Program-made: the position numbers and the translations under genes
The notes under the pieces: model-generated
Seen by the model: the letters and a program-made list of their open reading frames with translations, nothing else
Told to the model about the DNA's origin: nothing
The model's database searches: none
Shown: positions 1 through 4,892 of the stretch, one piece after another
Layout: every line of letters begins with the position of its first letter
Position numbering within the stretch: the stretch's first letter is position 1
From: Clostridiaceae bacterium
GTDB taxonomy: Bacteria > Bacillota > Clostridia > Acetivibrionales > DUMC01
Reading direction: 5' to 3'
DNA length: 10,281 nt
NCBI GenBank assembly: GCA_012512865.1
Contig: JAAZDH010000224.1
Coordinates: forward strand, 1 to 10,281

Positions 1-906
1 GATGGTCTCTCCATCCTTCTCTGCATGGCTGAACTTCACGTCTTCAGGGCGGATACCAAAGGTTACGCTCTTGCCGACATACGGGGTGAGCATCTTTTTC
101 TGGTCAGCGGTCAGCTTCAGGCGGAAGGTTCCTTCATTAGCATACAGGTCAGCTCCATCGGCTTCGATGGCGGTCTCAAGGAAGTTCATTGGTGGTGAAC
201 CGATGAATCCTGCGACAAACTTGTTCTGGGGATCGTTGTACAAGGGCAAAGGACCACCGATCTGCTGGATGATACCGAACTTCATGACGACGATGACGTC
301 AGCCATGGTAAGGGCTTCAACCTGGTCATGGGTTACATAAATCATCGTAGCCTTCAGGCGGCTGTGCAGTGAGGAAATCTCTGCACGCATCTGGACACGA
401 AGCTTAGCGTCAAGGTTTGAAAGGGGTTCGTCAAAGAGGAATACCTTTGGTTTACGTACAATTGCACGACCGACAGCAACACGCTGTCTCTGTCCACCGG
501 AAAGGGCCTTGGGCTTTCTGTCAAGGAGTTCTTCAATTTCAAGGATCTTGGCAGCTTCACGTACACGCTGGTCGATCTCTTCCTTGGGGAACTTGCGAAT
601 CTTAAGACCGAATGCCATGTTATCATACACGGTCATGTGGGGATACAGAGCATAGTTCTGGAAAACCATTGCAATGTCTCTGTCTTTCGGAGCGACATCA
701 TTCATTAACTTATCTCCTATGTAAATCTCTCCTTCTGTAATTTCTTCAAGCCCGGCTATCATTCTTAGTGTTGTTGTCTTTCCACAGCCGGATGGCCCAA
801 CGAGAATTATAAATTCCTTGTCTTCGATGTCAATATTAAAATCACTAACTGCAGTTACGCCGCCGGGGTAGGTTTTATAGACGTTTACCAATTTTACGCC
901 TGCCAT
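1..906 (-). CDS. ugpC: Sugar ABC transporter ATP-binding protein, UgpC/MsmX/MsmK type (3' end cut by window)
   Basis: ATPase subunit that powers carbohydrate (CUT1) importers at the inner face of the membrane. The first 302 codons are visible and read to base 1 without a stop; the family is about 370 aa long, so roughly the last 70 residues lie outside. The start is ATG at 906-904, preceded by GGGAGGG on the minus strand. Motifs in order: Walker A GPSGCGKTT (residues 37-45), Q-loop Q83, ABC signature LSGGQ (135-139), Walker B VFLFDE (155-160), D-loop SNLDA (163-167), H-switch H193, then the start of the C-terminal regulatory/TOBE region with GFIGSPPMNF (233-242). The TOBE region marks it as a MalK/UgpC-like import ATPase, not an exporter. 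No permease or binding-protein gene lies on its 5' side, as is common for ATPases shared among several sugar importers (inference). Codons look richer in C and G at third positions than in neighbouring genes, consistent with high expression. Family certain; msmX/msmK/ugpC naming is interchangeable here. Confidence 0.95.
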   Translation of the reverse strand, partial: MAGVKLVNVYKTYPGGVTAVSDFNIDIEDKEFIILVGPSGCGKTTTLRMIAGLEEITEGEIYIGDKLMNDVAPKDRDIAMVFQNYALYPHMTVYDNMAFGLKIRKFPKEEIDQRVREAAKILEIEELLDRKPKALSGGQRQRVAVGRAIVRKPKVFLFDEPLSNLDAKLRVQMRAEISSLHSRLKATMIYVTHDQVEALTMADVIVVMKFGIIQQIGGPLPLYNDPQNKFVAGFIGSPPMNFLETAIEADGADLYANEGTFRLKLTADQKKMLTPYVGKSVTFGIRPEDVKFSHAEKDGETI

Positions 907-930
907 TTAATTCCCTCCCATTAAAATAGA

Positions 931-1191
931 TTATTTGATTTGTAAGGTATATGAATACTTTAACATGATCCATCCTAATCTTGCTACTACTTTTTTAACC
1001 AAAAAAAATTTTTTGGTTTTAGTGACTTTGCATAATGAGGAATCATAGTCTTTAGCCCAATCCTTCTTTTTTACCGCGTTTTTATGCAAAGAAGAGTTGC
1101 TGCAGGGCGTATATCCATTCATTTTCATACACCTTTCATGAATATCTCTCAGGGACAAACAACACTTTTCCAAAAGGTTTGGCGGCAGCAT
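931..1191 (-). CDS. Possible small Lys/Cys-rich protein, doubtful
   Basis: This frame is open from a stop near 1312 down to 931. If translated, the best start is ATG at 1191-1189, with GAGG five bases before it, giving 86 aa; a TTG at 1254 has no good ribosome site. The predicted protein begins MLPPNLLEKCCLSLRDIHER, a plausible amphipathic helix, then becomes Lys-rich. Its last third crosses the AT-rich inverted repeat at 997-1018, where the translation (KTKKFFLVKKV) is simply what A/T runs encode. I recognise no family. It could equally be the 5' leader of the sugar ATPase mRNA, whose start lies only 24 bases downstream. Included because nothing else explains this stretch. Confidence 0.2.
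   Translation of the reverse strand: MLPPNLLEKCCLSLRDIHERCMKMNGYTPCSNSSLHKNAVKKKDWAKDYDSSLCKVTKTKKFFLVKKVVARLGWIMLKYSYTLQIK
997..1018. repeat. AT-rich inverted repeat upstream of the sugar ATPase gene
   Basis: AACCAAAAAA at 997-1006 is followed by AA and its exact reverse complement TTTTTTGGTT at 1009-1018. T-rich sequence lies on the left and TTAG on the right. It sits about 90 bases before the ATPase start codon on its template side, so it may be an operator or a weak hairpin in the leader. It has few GC pairs, so it makes a poor terminator. Confidence 0.6.
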
Positions 1192-1327
1192 TCTTTCCTC
1201 TGTGGTTAGGTTGTCGTATAATAGACTTTTCAGGAACCCGTTGATGTGCTCCAAATGCCGGCTTAGACGGAAAAAATAAGAGCTTTCAGGCTTAGCTTAA
1301 AATCCGGAAATCAATTATTATTTTTTG

Positions 1328-1356
1328 TTGCATTTTTATACATTGAGATGTATAAT
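1328..1356 (+). promoter_or_regulatory. Sigma-A type promoter of argCB
   Basis: TTGCAT (1328-1333) and a perfect TATAAT (1351-1356) are separated by exactly 17 bases. Transcription would start near 1362-1364, about 25 bases before the argC start codon, leaving a very short leader. The downstream palindrome at 1358-1374 covers this start point. Confidence 0.8.
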
Positions 1357-1357
1357 T

Positions 1358-1374
1358 ATGAAATAATATTTCAT
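1358..1374 (+). promoter_or_regulatory. Candidate arginine-repressor (ARG box) operator of argC
   Basis: ATGAAATAATATTTCAT is a perfect palindrome apart from its central base: 8-base arms around one A. It resembles the known ArgR/AhrC half-site TGAAT with an A/T centre. A second, weaker match, TGTATAATTATGAA (1349-1362), overlaps the -10 element, and TGCATTTTTATACA (1329-1342) overlaps the -35, so boxes may be in tandem as in other Firmicutes. Position over the transcription start and just before the ribosome site fits repression. Binding is inferred from sequence only. Confidence 0.55.
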
Positions 1375-1387
1375 GGAGGATAAAAAA

Positions 1388-2431
1388 ATGTTTGGAATTG
1401 CTATTTTAGGAGCAACCGGATATGTCGGAACAGAGATAATACGAATCCTTACACAGCATCCGCAGGTTAACATCGTGGCCGTGGTATCACGCAGCTTTGC
1501 AGGACGGAACTTTTCAGACATATACCCGAATTTCGGAAAAGTCATGGATATGGAAATATCTGAAATAAATATAGATGCTTTGTGTGAAGAAAATGACATT
1601 TTTATAACCGCGCTCCCCCATGAAGCATCCAATGAAATAATTCCTGCTCTTGTAAATAAGGGCAAAAGAGTGATTGACCACAGCGCCGCTTTTCGTTTCA
1701 AAGATAAGGCAACCTATGAAACCTGGTACAAGTCAGCCCATGGCATGGAGGATTTACTGGAACTTGCTGTCTATGGTCTTCCCGAATTATACCGCAACAA
1801 AATCCGAAATTCACAGCTTGTTGCAAACCCGGGCTGTTATCCCACCTGTGCCATACTTAGTATAGCACCTCTTATTTCCCGGAAACTTGTTTATAATACC
1901 AATATTATTATTGATGCGGCGTCAGGAGTTTCAGGTGCGGGAAGAAAGTCCGATTTGGCCTATTCTTTCTGTGAAACCCATGAAAATTTCAAAGCATATG
2001 GTGTAACAAACCATCGCCACACACCGGAAATAGAACAGGAGCTTTCAAATCTTGCCGGAGAGGAAATATTTATTTCTTTTACTCCGCACTTAATGCCTAT
2101 AAAACGTGGTATGATGTGTACAAGCTATTTAAATTTGAAAGACAGCGGCTTAAATTCTGAAAATCTTTATGAGCTGTATTGCGAATACTACAAAGATGAA
2201 TTCTTTGTAAGAGTTTTAAAGCCCGGAACACTGCCGGAAGTTAAAAACGTGGCAGGCTCAAACTTTATCGATATCAGTGTCAACGTGGATAAAAGACTTA
2301 ACAGGGCAATAGTCTTAAGCGCCATCGATAACCTGGGAAAAGGAGCTGCCGGCCAGGCTGTCCAGTGCCTTAATATTATGCTTGGGCTTGAGGAAACAAC
2401 AGGGTTAAAGCATCCCGCGTTTTATCTTTAG
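1388..2431 (+). CDS. argC: N-acetyl-gamma-glutamyl-phosphate reductase (ArgC)
   Basis: Catalyses NADPH-dependent reduction of N-acetylglutamyl-5-phosphate to N-acetylglutamate semialdehyde in arginine synthesis, in the cytoplasm. I place the start at ATG 1388, not the in-frame ATG at 1373: GGAGGA (1375-1380) lies 7 bases before 1388, and the product MFGIAILGATGYVG then begins like other family members. This gives 347 aa, the usual length. The N-terminus has the Rossmann nucleotide loop GATGYVG (residues 8-14). The catalytic cysteine is C150 in VANPGCYPT, and HRHTPEIEQ (H209, H211) holds the expected catalytic histidine. The semialdehyde dehydrogenase fold is intact from end to end, with no frameshift. 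It is first gene of a two-gene unit: argB starts 27 bases after its stop. Regulation by arginine is suggested by the palindrome overlapping its promoter. Confidence 0.96.
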   Translation: MFGIAILGATGYVGTEIIRILTQHPQVNIVAVVSRSFAGRNFSDIYPNFGKVMDMEISEINIDALCEENDIFITALPHEASNEIIPALVNKGKRVIDHSAAFRFKDKATYETWYKSAHGMEDLLELAVYGLPELYRNKIRNSQLVANPGCYPTCAILSIAPLISRKLVYNTNIIIDAASGVSGAGRKSDLAYSFCETHENFKAYGVTNHRHTPEIEQELSNLAGEEIFISFTPHLMPIKRGMMCTSYLNLKDSGLNSENLYELYCEYYKDEFFVRVLKPGTLPEVKNVAGSNFIDISVNVDKRLNRAIVLSAIDNLGKGAAGQAVQCLNIMLGLEETTGLKHPAFYL

Positions 2432-2458
2432 AAAGAATCAATATTTTGAGGTGAAGAA

Positions 2459-3364
2459 ATGAAAGACATTATTAGAAAAGCGGAAATTTTGGTGGAGGCA
2501 CTGCCATATATACAGGCATTGAACGGGAAAACCGTTGTGATTAAATACGGCGGAAACGCTATGATAAATGAGGAATTGAAAAACTCCGTAATGGAGGATA
2601 TTGTTCTGTTAAAATATATCGGTGTGAATCCGGTTGTTGTTCACGGCGGCGGTCCGGATATAAACAGTACATTAAAAAAACTGAATATCGAGTCTGAATT
2701 TGTTCATGGCCTCAGGAAAACCGATGCTGTAACCATGGAGGTTGCCCAAATGGTCCTTATTGGAAAAACCAACAAGGAAATAGTATCCATGCTCGGCAAA
2801 AAAGGCGGAAAAGCCATTGGGATAAGCGGTATAGATGACAATATGATCGAATGTGAAAAATTAACAAAACTGGATAACGGACAGGATGTTGACCTGGGTT
2901 ACGTTGGAAAAATCGTAAAGGTTAATCCTCATGTTCTGGAGGTTCTGGTCGGGGGTGACTATATTCCGGTTGTGTCACCAATAGGTGTTGATAAAAACGG
3001 ACAAAGCTATAATATTAACGCCGACACGGTGGCAGGTGAACTGGCTTCCGCTTTAAAAGCAGAAAAACTTATATTGTTGACGGATGTGGAAGGTGTTAAA
3101 TCTTCAGATGAAGACGAAAAGTTCTTTGTTTCCCTGACCGTTGAAGAAGTATTTAAACTGATCAATGACAACGTAATATCCGGAGGCATGATTCCAAAGG
3201 TTTTAGGCTGCGTTCAGGCCCTTCATAACGGCGTTGCGCGCACCCATATCATTGACGGGCGGGTTCCGCATTGTCTGCTGCTTGAGATATTCACCAACAA
3301 GGGAGTTGGAACCATGATTGTGAAAGAAAGAGTACCCTATCATGACAAGGAAAAATTATATTAA
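2459..3364 (+). CDS. argB: Acetylglutamate kinase (ArgB)
   Basis: Phosphorylates N-acetylglutamate with ATP, the step before ArgC. It is 301 aa with ATG at 2459 and the ribosome site GAGGTGA (2448-2454). Amino-acid-kinase-fold landmarks are present: K29 in VIKYGGN, the glycine loop HGGGPDIN (62-69), R86 in GLRKTD for substrate binding, NINAD (185-189), and K247 in SGGMIPK. The N-terminal helix before residue 24 and the C-terminal HCLLLEIFTNKGVGTM (271-286) match what is known of arginine-inhibited kinases with an N-terminal extension (T. maritima and Pseudomonas types), so feedback inhibition by arginine is likely but not proven. An intrinsic terminator begins two bases after the stop. argJ, which often lies between argC and argB, is absent here, so acetylglutamate must be supplied from genes elsewhere. 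Confidence 0.96.
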   Translation: MKDIIRKAEILVEALPYIQALNGKTVVIKYGGNAMINEELKNSVMEDIVLLKYIGVNPVVVHGGGPDINSTLKKLNIESEFVHGLRKTDAVTMEVAQMVLIGKTNKEIVSMLGKKGGKAIGISGIDDNMIECEKLTKLDNGQDVDLGYVGKIVKVNPHVLEVLVGGDYIPVVSPIGVDKNGQSYNINADTVAGELASALKAEKLILLTDVEGVKSSDEDEKFFVSLTVEEVFKLINDNVISGGMIPKVLGCVQALHNGVARTHIIDGRVPHCLLLEIFTNKGVGTMIVKERVPYHDKEKLY

Positions 3365-3366
3365 AG

Positions 3367-3391
3367 GGGCTGCCAAAAAGGCAGCTTTCTT
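3367..3391 (+). terminator. Intrinsic terminator of argCB
   Basis: GCTGCC (3369-3374), loop AAAAA, and GGCAGC (3380-3385) form a six-pair GC-rich stem, extended by G-T wobbles, followed by TTTCTT. It lies immediately after the argB stop, so argCB is a closed two-gene unit. Confidence 0.85.
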
Positions 3392-3395
3392 ATAT

Positions 3396-3475
3396 TTAAT
3401 AGTACATAATCCTGGAAACCGCTAAGGTTTAAAATTTTATATCCAATAGTACATATTATTGGCCTGTACTATTAA
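3396..3475. repeat. Nested inverted and direct repeats, possible branched structured RNA or small mobile-element remnant
   Basis: TTAATAGTACA (3396-3406) is the exact reverse complement of TGTACTATTAA (3465-3475). Within it, AAACC-GCTAA-GGTTT (3416-3430) and CCAATA...TATTGG (3443-3462, 8-base loop) form two further hairpins, so the 80 bases could fold as a closing helix with two arms. The loop of the second arm contains another copy of AATAGTACATA (3398-3408 and 3445-3455 are direct copies). Located after the argB terminator with no promoter assigned. It matches no RNA family I know. Confidence 0.5.
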
Positions 3476-3636
3476 GGTAAAGACTGAAAGGCCGCCTCCG
3501 GCAATTTACGCCAAAAGATTAATATTATCCTGCCGGAATGCCAGACAGCCAGTAATAAAGCATATTGGCAGCCTTCTTTCGGTAAGCCTGTTGAGCGACC
3601 TCTTTTTGGTGAAGCATGGGAAAGACTATAAAAGCA
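3476..3636. other. Unassigned intergenic block, no supportable gene
   Basis: This stretch is more GC-rich than the surrounding spacers and has short open frames on both strands. None has a ribosome site, and the minus-strand ones run through tRNA-Glu. It contains TCCGGCA (3497-3503) and its inverted copy TGCCGGA (3531-3537). It may be decayed coding or insertion-element DNA; I could not identify a source. Confidence 0.4.
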
Positions 3637-3671
3637 AAAGCCAGGTGAATAAATAGTATTCGCCTGGCTTT
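3630..3671 (-). terminator. Intrinsic terminator of the tRNA-Met/tRNA-Glu unit
   Basis: On the minus strand AAAGCCAGG and CCTGGCTTT form a nine-pair stem; the arms (3657-3671 and 3637-3651) extend to 15 positions with one A-C mismatch and a five-base loop. CTTTTGCTTTTA follows as the T-tract. It begins three bases beyond the tRNA-Glu CCA end. There is no T-run on the plus side. Confidence 0.85.
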
Positions 3672-3673
3672 CC

Positions 3674-3748
3674 TGGTGACCCATAGGGGACTCGAACCCC
3701 TGCTACCGCCGTGAAAGGGCGGTGTCTTAACCGCTTGACTAATGGGCC
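3674..3748 (-). tRNA. tRNA-Glu (UUC)
   Basis: A 75-nt cloverleaf read on the minus strand, with encoded CCA at 3676-3674. The acceptor GGCCCAT pairs with ATGGGTC. The anticodon arm is CCGCC-CTTTCAC-GGCGG, giving anticodon TTC, and the T-loop TTCGAGT is normal. It is the second gene after tRNA-Met, 99 bases downstream of it, and is followed at once by a terminator. Reads GAA/GAG codons. Confidence 0.97.
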
Positions 3749-3791
3749 TTGTATTTTGCAAGTAATGAGCCTTGTATTACACAAGAAGTGA
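3746..3791. repeat. 23-bp imperfect tandem duplication beside tRNA-Glu
   Basis: Bases 3746-3768 and 3769-3791 match at 18 of 23 positions; both begin GCCTTGTATT. The first copy includes the last bases of the tRNA-Glu 5' end. Each copy can form a small CTTG...CAAG hairpin. Just beyond, GAAGTGAGAAG (3785-3795) and CTTCTCACTTC (3828-3838) form a perfect 11-bp inverted repeat around a 32-base loop within the tRNA-Met to tRNA-Glu spacer. This could guide processing of the precursor, but that is a guess. Confidence 0.6.
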
Positions 3792-3847
3792 GAAGCGCGC
3801 TGCCTGTTGAATAACTTCTATATTACACTTCTCACTTCAGGTCTACC

Positions 3848-3924
3848 TGGTAGCGGCGAGTGGAGTCGTACCACCGACACTGCGGGTATGAACCGCATGC
3901 TCTTGCCAACTGAGCTACGCCGCC
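3848..3924 (-). tRNA. Elongator tRNA-Met (CAU) with atypical T-loop
   Basis: A 77-nt cloverleaf on the minus strand with encoded CCA (3850-3848). Acceptor GGCGGCG/CGCCGCT, D-arm GCTC...GAGC, anticodon arm TGCGG-TTCATAC-CCGCA (anticodon CAT). The acceptor begins with a G1-T72 wobble pair, not the unpaired first base of an initiator, so it is an elongator; a tRNA-Ile2 read by lysidine is a less likely alternative. The T-stem is GGTGG/CCACT, but the loop reads TACGACT: position 55, the near-universal U converted to pseudouridine, is A here (plus-strand base 3869). The rest of the molecule is sound. Confidence 0.93.
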
Positions 3925-3945
3925 ATAGTTACCGCGCGCTATTTC

Positions 3946-3975
3946 ATTTTAGCAGATACATTGGAGTAAAGTCAA
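3946..3975 (-). promoter_or_regulatory. Promoter of the tRNA-Met/tRNA-Glu unit
   Basis: On the minus strand TTGACT (3975-3970) is followed by an 18-base spacer and TAAAAT (3951-3946), placing transcription start about 15 bases before the tRNA-Met 5' end. An AT-rich near-palindrome (3978-3997) directly upstream could act as an UP element. Confidence 0.8.
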
Positions 3976-3998
3976 GAGCAAAAATTTGAATTTTCGCT

Positions 3999-4030
3999 AT
4001 ACCATTTACTGTAATGTAACCAAATGGTAT
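3999..4030. repeat. 9-bp inverted repeat between divergent tRNA promoters
   Basis: ATACCATTT (3999-4007) and AAATGGTAT (4022-4030) are exact inverted copies around a 14-base loop. No T-tract on either side, so probably not a terminator; position between two divergent promoters would allow an operator role. Confidence 0.5.
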
Positions 4031-4096
4031 GCTTAACAGGCAGTAACAGTTTAAACCGGAAGATGTAGTAATAAGAAGACAATTTTAAAAAGGTAC

Positions 4097-4126
4097 TTGA
4101 CAAAAGAGTAATACTTAATGTAACAT
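4097..4126 (+). promoter_or_regulatory. Probable promoter of the tRNA-Asp/Phe/Gly unit
   Basis: A consensus TTGACA (4097-4102) is followed, after 18 bases, by TAACAT (4121-4126), a moderate -10. Start near 4133 would give a leader of about 85 bases before tRNA-Asp. The rest of 4127-4218 shows nothing further. Confidence 0.65.
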
Positions 4127-4218
4127 ATATCATGCAGCGGTTGATGAAGCGCATAAAGGTAATGCTTGGATATGCGTAATGCCAGCGAAAAAGCTGATGA
4201 AAAGTTAATAAAGTTTAT

Positions 4219-4295
4219 GGCCCGGTAGTTCAGTCGGTTAGAATGCCAGCCTGTCACGCTGGAGGTCGAGGGTTCGAGCCCCTTCCGGGTCGCCA
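4219..4295 (+). tRNA. tRNA-Asp (GUC)
   Basis: A 77-nt cloverleaf with encoded CCA (4293-4295) and discriminator G. Acceptor GGCCCGG/CCGGGTC, anticodon arm CCAGC-CTGTCAC-GCTGG (anticodon GTC), T-loop TTCGAGC. First gene of a three-tRNA cluster; tRNA-Phe begins 11 bases later. Confidence 0.97.
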
Positions 4296-4306
4296 TTTAA
4301 ATAAGT

Positions 4307-4382
4307 GCCCAGATAGCTCAGTTGGTAGAGCAGTGGACTGAAAATCCTCGTGTGGCTGGTTCGATTCCGGCTCTGGGCACCA
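4307..4382 (+). tRNA. tRNA-Phe (GAA)
   Basis: A 76-nt cloverleaf with encoded CCA (4380-4382). Acceptor GCCCAGA/TCTGGGC, D-arm GCTC...GAGC, anticodon arm GTGGA-CTGAAAA-TCCTC (anticodon GAA), T-loop TTCGATT. Only 6 bases separate it from tRNA-Gly. Confidence 0.97.
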
Positions 4383-4388
4383 AAATAT

Positions 4389-4463
4389 GCGGGTTTAACT
4401 CAGCGGTAGAGTGTCACCTTGCCAAGGTGAAAGTCGCGAGTTCAAATCTCGTAACCCGCTCCA
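4389..4463 (+). tRNA. tRNA-Gly (GCC)
   Basis: A 75-nt cloverleaf with encoded CCA (4461-4463) and discriminator T. Acceptor GCGGGTT/AACCCGC, anticodon arm TCACC-TTGCCAA-GGTGA (anticodon GCC), T-loop TTCAAAT. Last gene of the cluster; the terminator follows after 21 bases. Confidence 0.97.
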
Positions 4464-4484
4464 ATAAAAATGGATATACTGCAA

Positions 4485-4536
4485 AAAGCATAAAAACCTT
4501 CCTTAAACGAAGGTTTTTATGCTTTATTTTGTCCTT
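4485..4536 (+). terminator. Strong intrinsic terminator of the tRNA-Asp/Phe/Gly unit
   Basis: A perfect 17-pair stem, 4485-4501 against 4509-4525, with the seven-base loop CTTAAAC, followed by ATTTTGTCCTTTTT. It is nearly symmetrical, with A-runs upstream and T-runs downstream, so it could also stop transcription from the other side. Confidence 0.92.
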
Positions 4537-4595
4537 TTTAAATTTATACTTTTTTTAGCGGCAGAACAATGGAATAATTGGTAAATCAATATCTT

Positions 4596-4848
4596 GGTAG
4601 TAGAATAGTTATTGGTGGTAGGAATAATTATTGAATTTATAAAGAAGATATAAAGAAGAACGTATTATATAAGAATAAACGTATTATATAAGAATAATTG
4701 TGAATATGAATATGTTATGAGTATTGAAAAGTGTAAGAAACAAAGGTAATATAAGCAAAAAGGGAAGATGATTATAAGTATTGCAAGCAGAGATTCATGG
4801 TATTGGCATAAACGCTAATTTGGCATAAATGCTTAGCATAAATGTTAA
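4596..4848. repeat. Mosaic of short tandem duplications in AT-rich spacer
   Basis: The spacer between the tRNA terminator and the next gene contains four separate duplications. GGTAGTAGAATAGTTATTG at 4596-4614 has an imperfect copy at 4614-4633. ATAAAGAAGAT at 4639-4649 is followed by ATAAAGAAGAA at 4650-4660. A 19-bp unit beginning AACGTATTATA is perfectly doubled at 4659-4677 and 4678-4696. TGGCATAAA-type units recur at 4804, 4821 and 4834. Stops occur in all frames and no gene is supportable. No convincing promoter for the downstream gene was found, though one must lie here unless it is read from the tRNA unit. Confidence 0.7.
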
Positions 4849-4892
4849 GAGAGCGTTTGATATGAATGTTTATATGAATGAGAGGTTTAATT

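Noticed and set aside
1373..1387. ATG 1373 as the argC start
   Set aside because: It overlaps the GGAGGA ribosome site that serves ATG 1388 and adds five residues not typical of ArgC.
3459..3656. Plus-strand 65-codon frame
   Set aside because: No ribosome site; it starts inside the inverted-repeat element and ends inside the tRNA terminator stem.
3472..3761. Minus-strand frames of 70 and 78 codons
   Set aside because: Both run through the terminator and the tRNA-Glu gene and lack start signals.
4051..4296. 81-codon minus-strand frame starting in tRNA-Asp
   Set aside because: Its first third is antisense to tRNA-Asp and no ribosome site is present.
3674..4463. tRNA cluster as attachment site of an integrated element
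   Set aside because: No integrase or phage gene and no direct repeat of a tRNA 3' end were found in the window.
4804..4833. Sigma-54-like TGGCAT...TGC element
   Set aside because: The GG-to-GC spacing is too short for a -24/-12 promoter, and the match arises from the tandem TGGCATAAA units.
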